Shown here piece after piece: positions 1-8,170 of a DNA stretch of 49,884 bases. The notes beneath the pieces are model-generated. The model was given only the letters and a program-made list of their open reading frames with translations. It ran no database searches and was not told where the DNA came from. The translations under genes were made by a program, and so were the position numbers. This stretch comes from Deinococcus terrestris (lineage in GTDB: Bacteria; Deinococcota; Deinococci; Deinococcales; Deinococcaceae). Position 1 is the first letter of the stretch; every line of letters begins with the position of its first letter. The stretch is taken from the NCBI RefSeq assembly GCF_009377345.1, contig NZ_WBSL01000013.1, positions 1-49,884 of the forward strand, in the 5' to 3' direction.

Positions 1-127
1 GGGCCAGCAGCAGAATCCGGGCGCGGGTCATGACCCGCGCCTTGCCACTGCCCTTCATGGTCATGCCGTGCAGAGTCTGTTCTTGCTCAGCACTCAAAGT
101 CACTGGATAGCGAAGAGGACGGCTCAT
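1..127 (-). CDS. IS630-type transposase, N-terminal part (cut by window edge)
   Basis: The minus strand opens with ATG at 127 and runs off the left edge after 42 codons. The visible protein starts MSRPLRYPVTLSAEQ and contains KARVMTRARILLLA, the usual start of the helix-turn-helix DNA-binding region of IS630/Tc1-type transposases in Deinococcus. The catalytic DDE domain would lie outside the window. It faces away from the secreted-protein gene at 191. Family assignment rests on recognition of the N-terminus only, so the IS family is likely but not proven. Confidence 0.65.
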   Translation of the reverse strand, partial: MSRPLRYPVTLSAEQEQTLHGMTMKGSGKARVMTRARILLLA

Positions 128-165
128 GCCCTACTATGACAAATTCAAAAACGCTGTACTAGGTA
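125..165. repeat. Probable terminal region of the IS630-type element
   Basis: The A/T-rich stretch immediately upstream of the transposase start (around 128-163) is unlike the GC-rich surroundings and ends at a TA dinucleotide, the target of IS630 elements. It probably contains the element's terminal inverted repeat. The partner end is outside the window, so the exact border is inferred. Confidence 0.35.
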
Positions 166-190
166 TGGCCCCAACATCAAGAGGTGAAGG

Positions 191-1003
191 ATGCGTACAT
201 TCCTGCTGCTTTCGGCCCTGCTGCTGGCCGTTCCCGCCGCCGCACAGACGACCGGAGAACGTTTGCTGTCCGGCACCACGCTCGGCCTGCCCTGGGGCTT
301 TTACCAGGGGGGTCTGACCAACCTGGGCGACGGGGAAGCCCGCCTGAGGATGAGTGCGCCGCAGGGTGCCCGCGTCCTGGGCACCCGTTACGACGCAGGC
401 GGCCGCGCGGCGCTGCTGACCTACCGTGGAGACCGGGACGCCCGCGCGGCGCTGGCCTTCGCAGTCGAGCAGCTTCAGCGTCAGGGCTTCAACCTGACCT
501 ACCGCGCCTATCCCTCGCCGGGCCAGGCCCGCGCGCTGCTGCGGCGGGTGGACCGCCTCCTGGAGGTGCAAATCATCCGTGGAGCCGAGGGTGTGACTCA
601 GGCTCTTTACCGCTTCCGGGACGGTGAACAGCCCGAGCGGCTGCTGACGGATCAGGTGCCCGACGACCTGCGGGTCTACGCCGCGCCCATCGACCTTAAG
701 ACGGTGCAGGCCGAGCCAGGCCGGGTGTATCTCACGCTGCCGGATGAACAGCTGATCGACTTCACGGCCTACCGCGACGGGGCCGTGATCCTCGCGTTTT
801 ACGGAGGCTACACCCTTCAGCAGCTGCTCGACTTCTACCTGCCCCTCTTTATCCAGCAGGGCTTCGTGGAGATCGGCGACGTGGCCACCGACGAGGCGGA
901 GCGGACCCTGCGCTTCGGGCGGGGCAGCGAGCGGCTCACCCTGCGGCTGGAGGCCTCGCCCAGCGTGGAGCAGACCCGCGTGACCCTCTGGTACCGACGG
1001 TGA
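191..1003 (+). CDS. Exported protein of unknown function (270 aa)
   Basis: The ORF begins at ATG 191 after a good ribosome binding site (GAGGTGAAGG) and has a clear Sec signal peptide, MRTFLLLSALLLAVPAAA, with cleavage expected before QTTGE. The mature part is a mixed alpha/beta sequence without a motif I recognise. The stretches LTNLGDGEARLRM and GGYTLQQLLDFYLPL suggest a two-lobed soluble fold. It stands alone between the IS630 remnant and the convergent DUF305 gene. Its last 35 bp, including the stop codon, are perfectly repeated in tandem just downstream (970-1004 and 1005-1039). The protein itself is unchanged by this because translation stops in the first copy. Function unknown; periplasmic or secreted location inferred. 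Confidence 0.8.
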   Translation: MRTFLLLSALLLAVPAAAQTTGERLLSGTTLGLPWGFYQGGLTNLGDGEARLRMSAPQGARVLGTRYDAGGRAALLTYRGDRDARAALAFAVEQLQRQGFNLTYRAYPSPGQARALLRRVDRLLEVQIIRGAEGVTQALYRFRDGEQPERLLTDQVPDDLRVYAAPIDLKTVQAEPGRVYLTLPDEQLIDFTAYRDGAVILAFYGGYTLQQLLDFYLPLFIQQGFVEIGDVATDEAERTLRFGRGSERLTLRLEASPSVEQTRVTLWYRR

Positions 1004-1039
1004 GGCAGACCCGCGTGACCCTCTGGTACCGACGGTGAG
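970..1039. repeat. Perfect 35-bp tandem duplication over a stop codon
   Basis: The 35 bases at 970-1004 (end of the exported-protein gene plus its TGA and one base) are repeated exactly at 1005-1039. The second copy therefore carries a duplicate of the final codons and stop. It looks like a recent slippage or short duplication with no coding effect. Confidence 0.95.
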
Positions 1040-1066
1040 ATCGTGGACAGCCTTTCCGTAGGGGAG

Positions 1067-1519
1067 TTAGCGGCCAGCCTCTAACTCCCGAATTAGGGCT
1101 TTCATCTCGTCGATCTCCCGAACTTGCGCTTCGATGATGCTGTCGGCCAAGCGACGCACCCGGGGATCCGAGAGACGGGCACGTTCGCTGGTCAGGATGG
1201 CAATGGAGTGGTGAGGAATCATGGCCTTCATCCACGCCACGTCCCCGATGGTCGCCTGGCTCCGGACCAGCCACAGCGACAGGGCGAACACGGCGGCGCT
1301 GCCCACGACAATGGCGGTATTGGTCCGCCGGTGGGGGTACATCTTCGGCATGAAGCCCAACATCACGGTGGCCATGACGGCTCCCATGATCAGGGCCATG
1401 AACACGCGGGTTTCGCTGAAGAACACGTCCCCCCAGCGATAGGTGTTGAGGTACATCAGGCCGTACATCAGCACGGTCGAGGTGGCGATCATCGCGGCGA
1501 AACGGAGGTAAGGATTCAT
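1067..1519 (-). CDS. DUF305 membrane protein (150 aa)
   Basis: Three hydrophobic segments (about residues 5-24, 38-57 and 67-85) are followed by a DUF305 ferritin-like helical segment with the diagnostic MIPHHSIAIL motif and an acidic helix ending EIDEMKALI. DUF305 proteins are often found with copper and other metal resistance genes; the His pair suggests metal contact. The start at 1519 is preceded by GAGAGG. The gene lies upstream, on the same strand, of none of its neighbours but downstream of the Csp3 gene (64 bp gap), so the two are probably co-transcribed. A decayed second DUF305 gene occurs in the cadmium/zinc operon at 38867. The exact biochemical role of the family is unresolved. 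Confidence 0.8.
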   Translation of the reverse strand: MNPYLRFAAMIATSTVLMYGLMYLNTYRWGDVFFSETRVFMALIMGAVMATVMLGFMPKMYPHRRTNTAIVVGSAAVFALSLWLVRSQATIGDVAWMKAMIPHHSIAILTSERARLSDPRVRRLADSIIEAQVREIDEMKALIRELEAGR

Positions 1520-1582
1520 GGCACGCAGCCTCTCAGCAGGCGAGTCGCCCGAACCATCAGTGAGGCGGACGACAGGGCCACC

Positions 1583-2008
1583 CTAGGCCGAAAGGGTCGA
1601 CAGCAGGTTCTGACAGGCCTGTTCGCAGCGGCGGCAGCTCTCGCCGCATACGCCGCAGTGCTCATGGTGCCCGGCGTGCTTCCGGCACTCGGTCCCGCAG
1701 GCCTGGCAGGCGGTCAGACAGGCCCGGAGCTGGTCACGCACCACCTCGGCCTGTGGCTCGGTCTGCCGTGCGAGGACCCGTCCGGTCGCGTTGCAGATGT
1801 CGGCACAATCGAGGTTCAGGCGGATGCAGTGAATTACCATCTGGACATCCGGTTCGGCGAGGCAGGCGTCCGCACAGGCCGTACAGACCTGGGCGCACTC
1901 GAAGCAGGCCTCGATGCACGCCAGGAGGGCCTGCTGGTTTTGAACCTGAGCGCCACGCGGGTGGGTCTGGAGCATCCGGGTCATGGCGGACGTGTCAGGA
2001 ATGGTCAT
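1583..2008 (-). CDS. Csp3-type four-helix-bundle copper storage protein
   Basis: The 141 aa protein has 18 cysteines, at 31, 35, 38, 42, 45, 49, 61, 68, 72, 97, 101, 104, 108, 118, 121, 125, 128 and 132, arranged as CxxxCxxC repeats on predicted helices, plus a HAGHHEH loop (111-117). This is the layout of the cytosolic copper storage protein Csp3 (DUF326), which packs many Cu(I) ions inside a four-helix bundle. No signal peptide is visible, which fits Csp3 rather than the exported Csp1. The start has GAGGAG 6 nt upstream. It lies between DUF421 and DUF305 genes, all on the minus strand, in a metal-handling group that ends with a divergent CDF exporter. Copper buffering is inferred from the family. 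Confidence 0.9.
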   Translation of the reverse strand: MTIPDTSAMTRMLQTHPRGAQVQNQQALLACIEACFECAQVCTACADACLAEPDVQMVIHCIRLNLDCADICNATGRVLARQTEPQAEVVRDQLRACLTACQACGTECRKHAGHHEHCGVCGESCRRCEQACQNLLSTLSA

Positions 2009-2137
2009 GGGTGTCTCCTCAGAACAGAGGCGAGAGGTGAAGCACGGCGAAATCCCGACGGAACCGTCAATCTACCTTACCTCAGTGGGAGCGGGGTGGG
2101 CGAGAGGGCCAGCGGGAGAGCCTCTACGTTCACGCCC

Positions 2138-2680
2138 TCAACCCGCACGGCGCGGAAAGGTTGCGAGGCGCTCCTGCTCCGTGCCCTGGACCACAGAGAC
2201 GCTGCCTCCCGACTCCAGGACGGCGAGACGGACCTGCGCCACCTCGGTCACGCCCTGGCTGCGGAGCTGCTGCTCCAGCGACTGTTTGGAGACCCGCACC
2301 CGGCGCATGGCTTCCTCGCGGTACTGGCCGTACTCGATCAGGACCACCGGCGGGTTGTCGACCAGGTCGTGAAAGCGCCTAGAGCGGGCGCTGAGCAGGG
2401 ACGTGGCCCACTGCAACACGGCTAGGCACAGCAGGGCGAGGGCGCCCTCGACGAGGTTGCGTCCCATGATGGCGCTGGCGACGAGCGACCCCGCCGCGAC
2501 ATTGATCAGGAAGTCGAAGGAGGTGAACGACGCGAAGGTGCGGGCGCCGAAGGTGCGGGCGACGAATACCACCAGCAGGTACAGCAGGAGCACGGAGAAA
2601 ATCACGCGCAGGAAAAACTCCGTCTCCCAGCCTCCCTGCGGCGTTAGGATGTTTCGCAGCACAGGCAGCAGCTCGTCCAT
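2138..2680 (-). CDS. DUF421 (YetF-like) membrane protein
   Basis: I chose ATG 2680 (MDELLPVLRNIL) rather than the longer reading frame because the protein then starts in the way usual for DUF421/YetF proteins. Predicted membrane segments are at about residues 25-45 (IFSVLLLYLLVVFVA) and 55-100, with the typical FASFTSFDFLINVAAGSL segment. A cytoplasmic C-terminal domain follows, containing DNPPVVLIEYGQ and a basic RVSKQSLEQQLR helix, which matches the family. Length 180 aa is normal. Family members are integral membrane proteins with unclear function, linked to stress and spore physiology in Bacillus. It is divergent from the CDF exporter (83 bp between the starts) and upstream of the Csp3 gene by 129 bp. 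Confidence 0.8.
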   Translation of the reverse strand: MDELLPVLRNILTPQGGWETEFFLRVIFSVLLLYLLVVFVARTFGARTFASFTSFDFLINVAAGSLVASAIMGRNLVEGALALLCLAVLQWATSLLSARSRRFHDLVDNPPVVLIEYGQYREEAMRRVRVSKQSLEQQLRSQGVTEVAQVRLAVLESGGSVSVVQGTEQERLATFPRRAG

Positions 2681-2763
2681 GGGGCACCCTACCCCACGAC
2701 CCGCCGGAAGCCGTTGACCCCGTACAGTGTGGAACGTTGAGAAGAGGTCAGGAGACATCCGCA

Positions 2764-3654
2764 GTGAGCGAACACACACACAACCACGGGACGAACGCCA
2801 GCGCCCGGCAGCTTACCCTCGCCCTGGCCCTGACCGGCACCTTCCTGGTGGTGGAAGTCGTGTACGCCTTTCTCTCCGGAAGCCTGGCCCTCCTCTCCGA
2901 CGCGGGGCACATGCTCACCGACGTCATGGCGCTCGCTCTGTCTCTGTTCGCCGTCCGCATCGGGCAGCGTCCCGCCGACCGGAGGCGTACCTTCGGCTAC
3001 CGCCGGGCGGAGATCCTGGCGGCCGCCCTGAATGCTGGGGCGCTCTTTGCCGTTGGCATGTACATCCTCTTCGAGGCCTACCAGCGTCTACGCGAGCCTG
3101 TAGAGGTGCAGACCACCCCCATGGTCGTCGTCGCGGTGCTGGGGCTTGTGGTGAACGTCATCAGCGCCCGTCTCCTGGTCGGCGGCGCGGAGGGCAGCCT
3201 GAACGTGAAATCGGCGTACCTGGAGGTGCTGGGTGACCTGCTGGGCTCGGTGGCCGTGATCGTCGGGGCGCTGTTGATCCGCTTCACCGGACTGACCTGG
3301 ATCGACCCGGTTTTGGGCGCGGGAATCGGCCTGTGGGTCCTGCCCCGCACCTGGACCCTGCTGCGCTCCAGCGTCAACGTGCTGCTAGAAGGGGCGCCCG
3401 AGGGCCTGGACCTCGGTCTGTTGCGAACCGATCTGGCTGCACTGCCCGGTGTGGTGGAGGTGCATGACCTGCACGTCTGGAGCGTGACCAGCGGCGAGCA
3501 CAACCTGACCGCGCACCTGGTGGTGCCCACGCCGGTCACCGACCTGCTCGCCCAGGTGCACGGGGTCGCCGAGCGGTACGGTATCGAGCACAGCACGGTG
3601 CAGATTGAGCCCGAGGGGACCCACGCTGGGCACGGGGAGCACCTGCACCCCTGA
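2764..3654 (+). CDS. CDF-family zinc/cadmium/cobalt efflux transporter
   Basis: The start is taken as GTG 2764 (VSEHTHNHGTNAS), with AGGAG 9 nt upstream and a matching start in the paralogue at 39191. The N-terminus is His-rich and six membrane segments follow. The metal site motifs are D46 and H49xxxD53 (SDAGHMLTDVM) in TM2 and the second H/D pair near YLEVLGDLLGS in TM5. The cytoplasmic C-terminal domain begins near LEGAPEG and contains VHDLHVWSV, typical of CzcD/ZitB-type CDF proteins that exchange Zn2+, Cd2+ or Co2+ for protons. Length (296 aa) is normal. Its paralogue at 39191-40077 is very similar at DNA level but frameshifted, so this is the intact copy in the window. Confidence 0.9.
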   Translation: MSEHTHNHGTNASARQLTLALALTGTFLVVEVVYAFLSGSLALLSDAGHMLTDVMALALSLFAVRIGQRPADRRRTFGYRRAEILAAALNAGALFAVGMYILFEAYQRLREPVEVQTTPMVVVAVLGLVVNVISARLLVGGAEGSLNVKSAYLEVLGDLLGSVAVIVGALLIRFTGLTWIDPVLGAGIGLWVLPRTWTLLRSSVNVLLEGAPEGLDLGLLRTDLAALPGVVEVHDLHVWSVTSGEHNLTAHLVVPTPVTDLLAQVHGVAERYGIEHSTVQIEPEGTHAGHGEHLHP

Positions 3655-4066
3655 GGACCCGCACCGTTCAGGGAGCTTCACTGGGGAGTCCCAAACGCCT
3701 CCACGAGCCGGGTGACGCGTTCAGTCAACTCCAGAACGCGGGTCCGTTGGTCAGGCAGATTCACGGCGACGTTGAGGTTCAGGTCTGAGTGGGCAGGGCG
3801 CAAGCTGGCCAATCCCTTGCCGGACAGGCTGGATGCCTAAGTTGGGCTGGTAGGGGTGACGCTTTCGACGATCTCGCCAGCGCCCAGGGCAGTGAGGAGG
3901 AGCGCATAAAGGCGTCCTGCCGGGTGTGGGACGAAATTGACCACGGATTCAGGACTGGCTGTGGGCTCAGGCATAAGGATCGCGGTGTTCGGAGACGTTC
4001 ACGTTTCGCGCTGGAAGCCGCCGTACAAGACGTGGAGCGGTGACAGCCGGACCCGGCCACGGTGGG
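3655..4066. other. Intergenic region between CDF gene and transposon recombinase
   Basis: No complete gene is recognisable here. The minus strand holds a 52-codon open frame (3678-3836) that looks like the end of a lost gene. The plus strand has an unconvincing 84-codon frame (3789-4043). One end of the Tn3-family transposon should lie in this region, but I could not find a clear 38-bp terminal repeat beginning with GGGG. Confidence 0.4.
3678..3836 (-). pseudogene. Possible C-terminal remnant of an unknown gene
   Basis: After an in-frame TAG at 3837-3839, the minus strand stays open for 52 codons to a TGA at 3678. It encodes a protein-like tail with NVAVNLPDQRTRVLEL and a helix TERVTRLVEAFGTPQ. 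No start codon with a ribosome binding site is present. It may be what is left of a gene cut by the nearby transposon. Weak evidence only. Confidence 0.2.
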
Positions 4067-4924
4067 TCAACGCTGGCGTCGCCACTTCCTGACCTCGGCG
4101 TCCGTCGTCTGATCACTGACCTCGGCGTACCGCAGCGTCGTCTGAATGTGCTGATGCCCCAGACGTTTCCGGATGGTTGCCAGGCTGACCCCGCCATTCA
4201 CCAGCTCCGTCGCGTGGCTGTGGCGGAGCTGATGCAGGGTGCAGGTCACGCTTGCGCGTTCAGCGTATCCCTGCCAGCGTTCCTGCACGCTCTGATACCG
4301 CAGCGGTCCCCCTCGCCCGTTCTTCCTGGCCTGGAACAGTGGCCCACGCGTGTATCCCAGGGTCCGCAGGTAACGCCGCAGCAGATTCACCAGTCGGGGA
4401 TCGTCGAGCAGTACCGTTCGCTTCCGGCTGCCCTTGCCCAGCACGGTCAGGTGTTCATCACCCCGCGTGAGATCCAGGTCTTCTACGTGTGCACCCAACG
4501 CTTCACCGATTCGCAGTCCCGTCTCGAAAACCAGGCGGAACAGCAGAGCATCCCGCGCCTGTTCGGCTGGAATCTCAGCGAAGATGCGCTCGATCTCCTC
4601 GCGGCGAAGTCCTCTTGGATGGGGAGGCGGCAGGCTGGGACGCTCCAGGTGCAGGGTAGGGTCACGTTCCAGCAACTCGCGTTGCAAGGCCCAGCGGCAG
4701 AACCGTTCCAGCGCGGTCTGCTTGCGGTTGCGGGTGGAGGCCGCCCACTGCTGGTGAGCGGCAAAATAGGCATCCAGACCTTCTCCATTCAGAGTGTGCC
4801 CCGTTTCGTCCAGCCACGTGGTCAAGTGCCGGAGGTCCGCGCGGTAAGCGCGGACCGTCTGCGGGCTGCGCTTTAACTCCGCGAGAAAGCGTTCAGCCTG
4901 GGTCTGGAGGGTCATCGCATCCAT
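4067..4924 (-). CDS. Tyrosine recombinase, TnpI-like resolvase of the Tn3-type transposon
   Basis: I chose ATG 4924 because it has AGGAAGAGGA just upstream, which gives 285 aa, normal for the family. A SAM-like core-binding domain (about 5-90, SPQTVRAYRADLRHL) is followed by the catalytic domain (about 105-280). All active-site residues are visible: R138 (ETGLRIGE), K164 (GKGSRKR), H231 and R234 (HQLRH), H257 (LGHQHI) and nucleophile Y266 (RYAEV). Tn3-family transposons of the Tn4430 type use such a tyrosine recombinase (TnpI) instead of a serine resolvase to resolve cointegrates. Here it is divergent from tnpA, with a 135-bp gap suitable for the resolution site. The resolvase role is inferred from position; a stand-alone integrase is the alternative. 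Confidence 0.8.
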   Translation of the reverse strand: MDAMTLQTQAERFLAELKRSPQTVRAYRADLRHLTTWLDETGHTLNGEGLDAYFAAHQQWAASTRNRKQTALERFCRWALQRELLERDPTLHLERPSLPPPHPRGLRREEIERIFAEIPAEQARDALLFRLVFETGLRIGEALGAHVEDLDLTRGDEHLTVLGKGSRKRTVLLDDPRLVNLLRRYLRTLGYTRGPLFQARKNGRGGPLRYQSVQERWQGYAERASVTCTLHQLRHSHATELVNGGVSLATIRKRLGHQHIQTTLRYAEVSDQTTDAEVRKWRRQR

Positions 4925-5059
4925 GTTCAGTTCCTCTTCCTGCGATAAGTGTAAAACAAGGGGTATGAGCCAGGGGCGTTGGGAAAGCTGTTCATCGGAG
5001 ATCACGAGGGGGAATCCAGTGATAAGGGGACTTCCAGCAGGATTCCCAGTGCCTACCCG
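4925..5059. promoter_or_regulatory. Candidate resolution site between recombinase and transposase
   Basis: This 135-bp gap separates the divergent recombinase and tnpA starts, the place where TnpI-type transposons carry their internal recombination site. It contains an inverted repeat, GGGAATCC (5010-5017) and GGATTCCC (5040-5047), separated by 22 bp, plus a repeated GATAAG word (4945 and 5021 regions). These could be recombinase-binding arms. The site is inferred from position and symmetry only. Confidence 0.4.
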
Positions 5060-8000
5060 ATGACCCTGCCCGACTCCAGTCTGCCCCCGCTCTCCGGTTA
5101 CGGCCGCTACCCTGCCACCCTCACCGCCGATCAGCTCCACCACTACTTCCGCTTCGACGACCAGGACCGGCAGGCGCTAACCCAGAAAAAGGGCAAGCAC
5201 AACCGGCTGGGCTACGCCCTGCAACTCGCCACCGTCCGTTTTCTGGGGACTTTCCTGAGCGATCCCCTGGACGTGCCTGCCCCCGTCCTGAAGTACGTCG
5301 CCCAGCAGCTTGAGCTGCCCGAAAACCCCACCAAGCTGGAACGCTACCGCCGGGGCGAGACCCGCTGGGATCATCGCCGGGATATTCAGGTCCGCTACGG
5401 GTACAGGGAATTTTCCGAGGTGTCGGCCTTTCTCGGCCTGGCCCGCTTCCTGTATGCCCGCGCCCATCTGCTGGCCGAGCCGCCCAGCCGCTTGCTGGAC
5501 CTGAGTACGGCCCGGTTGGTGGAACGGCGGGTGCTGCTCCCCGGCGTGACCACCCTGACCCGGTTGATCGCCCGGGTTCAAGACCGGGTGGACGAACAGT
5601 TGTGGCAGAACCTCGCGGCGCTGCCGAACGCGGCCCAGCGGGCCGCGCTCGAAGCGTTGCTGGAGGTGCCCGCCCGGTCCTCGGTGTCCCGGCTCGACCA
5701 GCTCCGGAAGGCCCCGATCTCCGTCTCCGCCCCCGGCCTGGTCGGCGCGCTCAAGCGGGTGGAAGCGGTACGGCGGGTGGGGATCACGGCGCTCGACCTC
5801 AGTGGGTTTCCCGAACAACGGCTGACCACCCTGTTCCGCGTCGGCCTGGGGGTCAAAGCCCAGGCCCTGCGGCGTATGCCCCCCCAGCGGCAGATCGCTA
5901 CCCTCGTGGTCACCGTCCGACGGCTGGAGGCTCAAGCGCTGGACGACGCGCTCACCGTGTTCGAGGGCCTGTTGACCGACCTGCTGGGCCGCATCGAGCG
6001 CAAAGAAGACCTCGCGCGCCACGGACAGCTCCCCTCCCTGGAAGAGGCGGCCCGCCGCAGCAACCAGCTCACCCTGGCCTTTCTGGAGAGCCTGGGGCAG
6101 CCACCCCAGGACTTCCCCACCTTTGCCGCCCGGGTGCTGGCCCTGGTGCCACAAGAGCAGTTGCAGGCCGCCGCCGAGACGGTGCAGGCGCTGACCCGGC
6201 CCAGGAGTGAAACCCGGCTGGAGGGGCTGCTCAGCCGCTACAGCTACATCCAGCAGTTCCTGCCAACCCTGCTGAGGACCGTGGGGTTCGAGGCCGGGAG
6301 TTCCGGCCAGTCGGCGCTGGCCGCCCTCCAGGCCCTGCGGAGTCTGGAGCGTAAGGCACAGGTCAACGCCGCCGAGGTGCCGCTGGCCCTCGTCAAGGGG
6401 GACTGGGAAAAGCTCATTCCGAAGCAGGGCCTTCTCAATCGTCCGGCCTATACCCTGTGCGTCCTCGAACAGCTGCAAGCGGCGCTGAAGCGCCGCGACC
6501 TGTATGTGCCTGCCAGCCTCAGGTTCAACGATCCCCGCCTGCGCCTGCTGTCCGGCAGGGCCTGGACCGCCCTGAAGGCGGAGGTCTGCCGCAGCCTGGA
6601 CCTCGATCCTGATCCCCAGGTGGTGCTGGCGCGGCTGAGCGCCCAGCTCGACGAGAGTTATCGGCTGGTGGAGGCCCGGTTGCCGGAAAACACGGCGGTC
6701 TCTCTGGAAGAGCAGGAGGGCAAAAGGGTGCTGGTCTTGCAGGAGGACGAGGCCCTGCCGGAACCGCCCAGTCTGGTCCGGCTGCGCGCTGCGGTCGCGG
6801 AGCGGATGCCGCGCCTCGATCTGCCCGATCTGCTGCTGGAGGTTCACGGCTGGACGGGATTTGCCGACGCCTTCACCCATCTGAGTGAGGCGCGGACCAG
6901 GGTGGAGCATCTGGCGGTGAGCGTCTGCGCGGTGCTGCTGTCCGAGGCCTGCAACGTGGGCCTGGAGGCGGTGATCCAACCCGAAACCGAGGCGTTGCGG
7001 CGGGGACGGCTGTCCTGGGTCGATCAGCATTATCTGCGGGCCGAGACCCTCGCCCGCGCGAATGCCCGCTTGGTGGACTTCCAGGCCACCATTCCCACTG
7101 TGTCGGCGTGGGGCGACGGCCAGGTGGCCTCAGTGGACGGCCTGCGCTTCCGGGTGCCGGTCAAGACCATCTACGCGGGGCAGAACCCCAAATACTTTGG
7201 GGTTCGCAGCGGCGTCACCTACCTCAACTTCATGTCCGATCAGTTCAGCGGGTTTCACGGCATCGTGGTGCCCGGCACCCTGCGGGACTCCCTGTTCGCG
7301 CTGGACGGCATAATCGAGCAGAACACCGCGTTGCAACCCAGGCAACTGATTTCGGATACGGCGGCCTCGTCGTACATGGTCTTCGGCCTGTTCCGCCTGC
7401 TGGGCTACCAGTTCAGTCCTGAACTGGCCGATCTGCGCGAGCGCAAGTACGGACGGATGAACCCGGAGGCCGACTACGGCCAGCTCAACGCGCTGGCCAC
7501 CTCACCGATCAATACCCGGCTCATCGCGGCCCACTGGGACGACCTGCTGCGCGTCGCCGGGTCACTCCTGACCCGGACCGTGCGGGCCTCGGAGGTGCTC
7601 AGGGTGATCGGGGTCAATCCCAAAAGCTCCCTGGTGCGCGCCCTGGAACACTTCGGGCGCGTCGCCAGCACCCTCCACCTGTTGAGTTACCACGACGATC
7701 CGGTGTACCGGCGCTCCATCGGCACCCAGCGCAACCGCCAGGAGGCCCGACACCGCTTGGGTCGGGCCGTGTTTCAGGGCCGCCACGGCGAACTCCGGCA
7801 GCATTACGTCGCGGGCATGGAAGATCAACTGGGGTCGCTGGGCCTCGTGATGAACGCGGTCATTCTCTGGAATGCCCGCTATATCGACTTGATCCTCGAT
7901 CACCTGCGCTCGGAGAGCTTCGAGGTGCGCGAAGAGGATGTACAGCGGCTGTCCCCGCTGAAGTTTGAGCACCTGCATCTCGGCGGGCGCTACCACTTTT

Positions 8001-8068
8001 CCCTCACGGCGCAGGTGCCCGTCGGCCAACTCAGGAAGCTACGCGATCCAGACGAGCTGGACGACTGA
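5060..8068 (+). CDS. tnpA: Tn3-family transposase TnpA
   Basis: From ATG 5060 the protein has 1002 aa, the usual size for Tn3 transposases. The N-terminal half begins GYGRYPATLTADQLHHYF and includes the family's DNA-binding region. The C-terminal third carries the DDE core: D693 (VASVDGLRF), D766 (LISDTAASS) and E895 (NRQEARHRL), with the conserved GLFRLLGYQFSPELADL between them. It catalyses replicative transposition that forms cointegrates, which the divergent tyrosine recombinase would resolve. The reading frame is uninterrupted, so the transposase may be functional. An upstream in-frame start at 4979 exists but would extend into the putative resolution site. No passenger gene is visible inside the element. 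Confidence 0.95.
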   Translation: MTLPDSSLPPLSGYGRYPATLTADQLHHYFRFDDQDRQALTQKKGKHNRLGYALQLATVRFLGTFLSDPLDVPAPVLKYVAQQLELPENPTKLERYRRGETRWDHRRDIQVRYGYREFSEVSAFLGLARFLYARAHLLAEPPSRLLDLSTARLVERRVLLPGVTTLTRLIARVQDRVDEQLWQNLAALPNAAQRAALEALLEVPARSSVSRLDQLRKAPISVSAPGLVGALKRVEAVRRVGITALDLSGFPEQRLTTLFRVGLGVKAQALRRMPPQRQIATLVVTVRRLEAQALDDALTVFEGLLTDLLGRIERKEDLARHGQLPSLEEAARRSNQLTLAFLESLGQPPQDFPTFAARVLALVPQEQLQAAAETVQALTRPRSETRLEGLLSRYSYIQQFLPTLLRTVGFEAGSSGQSALAALQALRSLERKAQVNAAEVPLALVKGDWEKLIPKQGLLNRPAYTLCVLEQLQAALKRRDLYVPASLRFNDPRLRLLSGRAWTALKAEVCRSLDLDPDPQVVLARLSAQLDESYRLVEARLPENTAVSLEEQEGKRVLVLQEDEALPEPPSLVRLRAAVAERMPRLDLPDLLLEVHGWTGFADAFTHLSEARTRVEHLAVSVCAVLLSEACNVGLEAVIQPETEALRRGRLSWVDQHYLRAETLARANARLVDFQATIPTVSAWGDGQVASVDGLRFRVPVKTIYAGQNPKYFGVRSGVTYLNFMSDQFSGFHGIVVPGTLRDSLFALDGIIEQNTALQPRQLISDTAASSYMVFGLFRLLGYQFSPELADLRERKYGRMNPEADYGQLNALATSPINTRLIAAHWDDLLRVAGSLLTRTVRASEVLRVIGVNPKSSLVRALEHFGRVASTLHLLSYHDDPVYRRSIGTQRNRQEARHRLGRAVFQGRHGELRQHYVAGMEDQLGSLGLVMNAVILWNARYIDLILDHLRSESFEVREEDVQRLSPLKFEHLHLGGRYHFSLTAQVPVGQLRKLRDPDELDD

Positions 8069-8170
8069 GGGGAGCAGGCAAAACCCGACTTTTCGTTCCA
8101 TTGCTACCGTGATGCCAGGTCACGCGCGAATTCTTCTGATTGCAGTGAAGAGCGCTCTACGCTGTGGTTC

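Noticed and set aside
5177..7030. Long open frame antisense to tnpA (617 codons)
   Set aside because: Caused by GC-skewed codon use of the transposase; no homology, no ribosome binding site.
3911..8116. Possible Tn3 terminal repeats at 3911-3948 and 8079-8116
   Set aside because: They share only GGC ends and a GGxACGAAA word, and the flanking 5 bp (ATAAA and AGGTC) do not match as a target duplication.
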